Below, piece after piece: positions 60,433 through 64,000 of a DNA stretch of 64,000 nucleotides. The DNA comes from Demequina gelatinilytica. Lineage in GTDB: Bacteria > Actinomycetota > Actinomycetes > Actinomycetales > Demequinaceae. Both the position numbers and the translations under genes were made by a program. The notes under the pieces were generated by a model. The model was not told where the DNA came from, ran no database searches, and saw only the letters and a list, made by a program, of their open reading frames with translations. Positions within the stretch are counted from its first letter, which is position 1; every line of letters starts with the position of its first letter. Location: NCBI RefSeq assembly GCF_000971115.1, contig NZ_BBLV01000003.1, forward strand, positions 1 to 64,000. Direction: 5' to 3'.

Positions 60433-61112
60433 CCGTGCCGGACCTGCACGGCCGGACGGTGCTGATCGCGGGGGCGACCAGCGCCGTGGGGCTCGCCGCG
60501 ACGCGCGTGCTGGTGGGCGCTGGCGCCTCCGTGGTCGCCACGGGCCGCGACGCCGCTCGGCTCGGGCCGCTCGCGACGCTCGGAGCCCGGACCGAGGTAG
60601 TGGACCTCGGGGACGAGGCGACGGTGGCAGGTCTCGCGGCCCGGCTCCACGCGGGCGGGACGGCGGTCGACGGCGTGCTGCACCTGGTGGGCGGCTGGCG
60701 CGGCGGCGGTGGCCTCGCGGGCCAGACCGAGGAGGACTACCGGGCCCTCGAGGTCTCGTTCACGGCGCTGCGCCACGTCTCGCGGGCGTTCGAGGGGGAT
60801 CTGCGCCGCTCCCCTGCCGGGCGCCTCGCCATCGTCTCCTCGACGTCGGTCGAGCGCCCCCTCGCGGGCGGCGCCAACTACGTGGCGGTCAAGGCCGCGA
60901 GCGAGGCCTGGGTGCGCGCGGCGGCCCAGGGATTCGCGAAGGCCGCGCGCGACGCCGGCGAGCCGCTGCGGGCCGCCGCCGTCATCCTCCGCGTCGCGAG
61001 CCTCGCCGGCCTCGAGGACGCCGTGGCGCAGGCGTACGTCGGGCTGTGGGAAGCGACAGCCGAGGACGCGAACGGCTCGGTCATCGAGATCCGTGACGAC
61101 GGGGACCGATGA
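60429..61112 (+). CDS. Short-chain dehydrogenase/reductase
   Basis: A 227-residue classical-type SDR. The Rossmann loop is LIAGATSAVGLAATRVL (residues 12-28), with VHLVGGW-type HLVGGWRGGGG in place of the usual NAG. The catalytic Ser and YxxxK appear as IVSSTSVERP and NYVAVKAASEA. It is coupled to DUF6421 by a GTGA overlap, so the two proteins probably act in one pathway. Substrate unknown. Confidence 0.87.
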   Translation: MTVPDLHGRTVLIAGATSAVGLAATRVLVGAGASVVATGRDAARLGPLATLGARTEVVDLGDEATVAGLAARLHAGGTAVDGVLHLVGGWRGGGGLAGQTEEDYRALEVSFTALRHVSRAFEGDLRRSPAGRLAIVSSTSVERPLAGGANYVAVKAASEAWVRAAAQGFAKAARDAGEPLRAAAVILRVASLAGLEDAVAQAYVGLWEATAEDANGSVIEIRDDGDR

Positions 61113-61127
61113 CCGAGCCGGTGGCCG

Positions 61128-61982
61128 CTACTTCCCGGAGTAGACCGGGAAGAAGCTGACGTTGCCGTAGTCCTTGGCCTCGAGGTCGAGGAGCGCCTGC
61201 ATGTCCTCCGCCGAGATCTCGAAGTCCACGTCCGCGTTCGCCTTCATGCGCGCCGGGTTCGCGGTCTTGGGCAGCGCGACGGTGCCCAGCTGGATGACGT
61301 AGCGGATCGCGAGCTGCGGGACGGAGACGCCGTACTTGGCGGCGAGGGCGCCGATGGTCTCGTTGCCGAGGATCTCGCCGTGACCCATAGGCGAGTAGCC
61401 CTGGACAACGATGCCGTGCTCGGCCGAGTAGGTGAGGATGTCCTGAGGTGTGTTGCCCGCATGCACCAGCACCTGGTTGACGTGGGGCACCACGGTCGCG
61501 CCGGCGACCAGAGCGTCGACGTCCTCGTTCTTGAAGTTCGAGACTCCGATCGCGCGGACCTTGCCCGCGGCGAGAGCCTCCTCCATCGCCTTCCACGCGG
61601 CACGGTTGCCGTCGGTGTAGTCGCCGCCGCGGAAGTCCGCCCACGGCTGCGGCGCGTGGATGAGGAACAGGTCGATGTAGTCCAGCCCCATCGTCTCGAG
61701 CGAGCCGTCGATGGCGGCCACAGCCTCGTCGTAGGTCTTGATCTCGGCGTGCAGCTTGGTGGAGACGAAGATCTCCTCGCGCGGGACGCTCGCGGTGCGC
61801 ACGCCCTCGCCGACTCCGCGCTCGTTGCCGTAGGCCTGAGCGGTGTCGATGTTGCGGTAGCCGATCTCGATCGCGGCGCGCACGGCCTCGGCCGCGTCAG
61901 CGTCCTCGATGAACCAGGTGCCCAGGCCGAGCTTGGGGATCTCGACGCCGTTGGACAGCGTGTAGGTCTCGTTGAGGGTCAT
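61128..61982 (-). CDS. Aldo/keto reductase
   Basis: A 284-residue NADPH-dependent TIM-barrel reductase. The catalytic tetrad is visible: Asp and Tyr in NIDTAQAYGNERGV, Lys in VSTKLHAE and His in LFLIHAPQPW. The cofactor segment VALPKTANPARMKANADV is near the C-terminus. It resembles the 2,5-diketo-D-gluconate reductase (DkgA/B) group. CGAGAAGGAG precedes the ATG. It is convergent with the SDR gene. Confidence 0.93.
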   Translation of the reverse strand: MTLNETYTLSNGVEIPKLGLGTWFIEDADAAEAVRAAIEIGYRNIDTAQAYGNERGVGEGVRTASVPREEIFVSTKLHAEIKTYDEAVAAIDGSLETMGLDYIDLFLIHAPQPWADFRGGDYTDGNRAAWKAMEEALAAGKVRAIGVSNFKNEDVDALVAGATVVPHVNQVLVHAGNTPQDILTYSAEHGIVVQGYSPMGHGEILGNETIGALAAKYGVSVPQLAIRYVIQLGTVALPKTANPARMKANADVDFEISAEDMQALLDLEAKDYGNVSFFPVYSGK

Positions 61983-62091
61983 GGATGCTCCTTCTCGTGT
62001 GGGTCATCTCCCCGTCACGGCCAGGCCGGAGGGGATGCACCCACCACGTTCGGGCCAACCGGCGAGACGAGGAAGGTGCTGCGCAAGGGGG

Positions 62092-62123
62092 TTCCCGCAG
62101 GGCCTCCCACGCCTGCGCGGGAA
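62092..62123. terminator. Candidate hairpin downstream of the DUF2255 gene
   Basis: TTCCCGC (62092-62098) pairs with GCGGGAA (62117-62123), with partial pairing inside. It lies in the 193-base gap between the DUF2255 frame and the aldo/keto reductase start, where I see nothing else. Confidence 0.4.
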
Positions 62124-62175
62124 GCCCTCGCGTCGGGGGCCGACGCGCATGAGGCGGGGCGACGACGCCTCCCGG

Positions 62176-62550
62176 TCAGCCCGCCGGGTCGATGCGGACG
62201 GTGGCCGCCTGCGGGCCCGCGTCCACCATGGGCGGCAGGTAGGGGCTGTCCGCGTACTTGGCGCGCTAGGCGGCGTCGATCGCCTCGTTCAACGACGGGT
62301 CCGCCGAGGCGAAGGTCACCTCGACCGTGTGGCCGCCGGCGGTGATCCGGCCGGCGCGCTGCGACATCGCGGACTGGTGCCAGCGTGAGCGCACGCCGTT
62401 CCAGGCGCGCACGTACAACGCATCGTCCACCACGACCGACCAGATCCAGGTCGGGGTGCCGTAGGTCACGCCGTCCGCGCGGAACGGCGAGATGTGCAGG
62501 TCGTCCGAGCCGGCGATGGCGGCGAGGGCTGCGGGGTCCCATGCGGTCAC
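62176..62550 (-). pseudogene. DUF2255-family gene interrupted by an in-frame TAG
   Basis: The frame starts at GTG 62550 (GGAAGGAG upstream) and reads as a DUF2255 protein (FRADGVTYGTPTWIWSVVVD, ALYVRAWNGVRSRWHQSAMS). Codon 95 is TAG (62266-62268). The same frame continues for 29 sense codons (RAKYADSPYLPPMVDAGPQA...) to a TGA at 62176. The family motif here is AYRAKY, so the TAG replaces the Tyr codon. The truncated product would be 94 residues. It is either a recent nonsense mutation or a sequencing error; amber readthrough is less likely. Confidence 0.8.
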
Positions 62551-62575
62551 GGGGGTCTCCTTCCGAGGGAACGGT

Positions 62576-63634
62576 TCAGCGGGTCGGGTCGACCATCACC
62601 TTGAGCACGGACCGATCGTCCATGGCCTGGTATCCGGCCGGGACGTCGTCGAGACCGATGACGTGGTCGAAGACCTTGCCGGGGTTGATCTCGCCGTTCA
62701 GCACCTGCTGGATCGCGTCCTCGAGGTAGGCGCGCACCGGCGCGGGTCCGCCGGCGAGGCGTGCGTTCTTGCCGAACAGCGACATGAAGCCGATGGGCGC
62801 GTCCTCGTACTGGGGAACGCCCACGCGGGAGATGATCCCGCCGGGGCGGACCACACCCACCGCCTGCTCGTACGCCGGCATGTGCCCTACGGCCTCGAGC
62901 ACGGCGTGCGAGCCGAGCCCACCGGTGAGCTCGAGGACCTTGGCGATGCCCTCCTGGCCACGCTCGGTCACCACCTCGGCGGCACCCCACTCACGGCCCA
63001 GGTCGGTACGCGCCTGGTGGCGGCCCATGAGGATGATCTGGCCCGCACCCATGCGCTTCGCCGCCAGCACCGCGGACAGGCCCACGGCCCCGTCGCCGAT
63101 GACGGTGACGGACTGGCCGGGCTCGATCTCTGCCATGAAGGCCGCGTGATATCCGGTGAGGTAGACGTCGGACAGCGCGAGCAGCGAGGCGAGCAGCTCC
63201 TCCGACGCGGTCTCCGGGTCGATGTCCGGCACCACCACGAGCGAGCCGTCGGCCTGGGGGATCATCGCCCGCTCCGCCTGGAGGGCGCTGCGGTCGCCCG
63301 GGTTGCCGTAGAAGCCGCCGTGCGGGCACGCGGTCTGGAACCCGGCCTCGCAGATCTCGCACGTGTTGTCCGAGTAGGCGAACGGCACGATCACGAAGTC
63401 GCCCACCTTGATGCGGGAGACCTCGGACCCGATCTCCTCGACGACGCCGATGGCCTCGTGGCCCATCGGGTTGCCGCCCGGGATCTCGGGGAGTCCGTGG
63501 TACGGGTGCAGGTCCGATCCGCAGATGCAGACGCGCACGGTGCGGATGATCGCATCGGTGGGCTGCACGATGGTCGGCGCGGGGCGCTCCTCGACGCGGA
63601 CGTCGCCGGCCTTGTACATGACGGTGGCACGCAT
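62576..63634 (-). CDS. Zinc-dependent alcohol dehydrogenase, MDR family (paralogue of 34694-35746)
   Basis: A 352-residue medium-chain dehydrogenase. The zinc and cofactor motifs are CICGSDLHPYHG, GHEAIGVVEEIG and VIGDGAVGLSAVLAAKRMGA. In the structural-zinc lobe the first cysteine of the paralogue is replaced (SDNTCEICEAGFQTAC), leaving three. It follows a cupin gene and precedes DUF2255, 25 bases apart, so the three probably form one unit. Substrate unknown. Confidence 0.9.
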   Translation of the reverse strand: MRATVMYKAGDVRVEERPAPTIVQPTDAIIRTVRVCICGSDLHPYHGLPEIPGGNPMGHEAIGVVEEIGSEVSRIKVGDFVIVPFAYSDNTCEICEAGFQTACPHGGFYGNPGDRSALQAERAMIPQADGSLVVVPDIDPETASEELLASLLALSDVYLTGYHAAFMAEIEPGQSVTVIGDGAVGLSAVLAAKRMGAGQIILMGRHQARTDLGREWGAAEVVTERGQEGIAKVLELTGGLGSHAVLEAVGHMPAYEQAVGVVRPGGIISRVGVPQYEDAPIGFMSLFGKNARLAGGPAPVRAYLEDAIQQVLNGEINPGKVFDHVIGLDDVPAGYQAMDDRSVLKVMVDPTR

Positions 63635-63687
63635 GGGGGTGGTGATGCTCCTGATCTGTTCGGGGTGCGGTGGGGTCGAGCGCCTCG

Positions 63688-64000
63688 TCAGCGCCCGAGC
63701 TCCTCGTCGGTGACGTGCTCGCCCCAGACGGTGCTGGTCGCGGGGTCGGTGCCCTCGAGAAGGGCGAGGTGCTCCATGAAGAAGCCAGGCGCCGCGGCGT
63801 GCCAGTGCTCCTCTCCCGGGGGCGTGTAGACGGTCTGGCCGGCCTTGGCCTCGATGATGGTGCCGTCGCGGCTGCCGAACAGCGCGACGCCGTCGGTCAC
63901 GTGGCAGTACTGGCCGTGCGCGTGGGAGTGCCATGCGGTGCGGGCGCCGGGGGCGAAGCGCACCTTGGCGAGGACGGCACGCTGCTCGGGGCCGTGCGGG
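63688..64000 (-). CDS. Cupin-domain protein, 5' end beyond the window
   Basis: A partial frame of 103 codons plus stop that runs off the window. The cupin motif 1 is FAPGARTAWHSHAHGQ with its metal histidines, and motif 2 is YTPPGEEHWHAAAPGFF. The short single-domain layout suits small metal-dependent cupins found near dehydrogenases and carboxymuconolactone decarboxylases. It lies 53 bases upstream of the alcohol dehydrogenase. Confidence 0.85.
   Translation of the reverse strand, partial: PHGPEQRAVLAKVRFAPGARTAWHSHAHGQYCHVTDGVALFGSRDGTIIEAKAGQTVYTPPGEEHWHAAAPGFFMEHLALLEGTDPATSTVWGEHVTDEELGR

Noticed and set aside
6317..62428. The 10-mer as a chromosome-segregation (KOPS-like) signal
   Set aside because: Ten copies lie on one strand and twelve on the other, with no drift across the window. 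KOPS-type motifs are strongly strand-biased. The window is short, so a genome-wide test would still be useful.
1..64000. IS elements, prophage, integrative elements, tRNA or rRNA genes
   Set aside because: No transposase, integrase or phage proteins, no cloverleaf-like intergenic sequence, and no gaps long enough for rRNA were seen.

Overview
The window is 64 kb of gene-dense, very high-GC DNA (roughly 70% or more by eye) with almost no intergenic space. GTG starts, 4-base GTGA or ATGA stop/start overlaps, a TAnnnT -10 motif directly upstream of genes that lack a Shine-Dalgarno sequence, polyphosphate glucokinase, a glnA-glnE pair, an LCP cell-wall ligase and the small protein divergent from map all point to an actinobacterium. 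A member of the Micrococcales (Cellulomonas/Demequina-like) is my best guess, by inference only. It looks like ordinary chromosome: I see no rRNA, tRNA, IS element, prophage, CRISPR array or replication origin, and no gene-free stretch longer than 300 bases.

Layout. 0.1-3.4 kb: a DHA2 drug exporter divergent from a TetR regulator, then two tandem paralogous small membrane proteins. 3.6-8.0 kb: a complete 2-methylcitrate (propionate) operon, gntR-prpD-prpB-prpC, with two operator-like dyads upstream. 8.0-11.3 kb: etfB-etfA followed by a di-heme cytochrome b561-like membrane protein, preceded by a C-terminal remnant of an APH-family phosphotransferase. 11.3-17.1 kb: a ZIP-like permease, a secreted M28 aminopeptidase, an APC permease, a DUF2235 hydrolase and ribA. 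17.2-20.9 kb: alpha-glucosidase, LacI regulator and PfkB kinase with a near-ideal LacI operator. 20.9-28 kb: a membrane protein, glnE, a glutamine synthetase and divergent nadE. 28-34 kb: panB, an epimerase, map, ppgK, a GNAT, PadR and a lipoprotein.

33.7-38.2 kb: a secreted HNH/excalibur nuclease, an alcohol dehydrogenase and a MarR regulator, divergent from a thiol-redox protein, then an O-antigen-ligase-like protein. 38.3-48.9 kb: DUF2236, DUF559, LCP, CPBP protease, patatin, a small alarmone synthetase, an LLM oxidoreductase, two tandem lipoproteins, an EamA exporter and a second GH13 enzyme. 49-56 kb: an S1C protease, a YhgE-like membrane protein with a divergent TetR, a NarL-type two-component system, a secreted protein and an MFS carrier. 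56-61 kb: a SNF2 helicase, Lrp, and a DUF6421-SDR pair. 61-64 kb: an aldo/keto reductase, a DUF2255 gene broken by an in-frame TAG, a second alcohol dehydrogenase, and a cupin cut by the window end.

The most unusual signal is not a gene. A non-palindromic 10-mer, GGACGATGCG, occurs at least 22 times on both strands, in all three coding frames and between genes. It forces rare codons (GCA, GAT), so the constraint appears to act on the DNA rather than on protein. Two copies face each other as a 12-bp hairpin just upstream of the APC permease. A second recurring pattern is a TAnnnT box 6-8 bases before about eleven starts, indicating leaderless mRNAs. The etfBA-cytochrome b operon is the best candidate for an under-described enzyme system: a possible membrane exit for ETF electrons.
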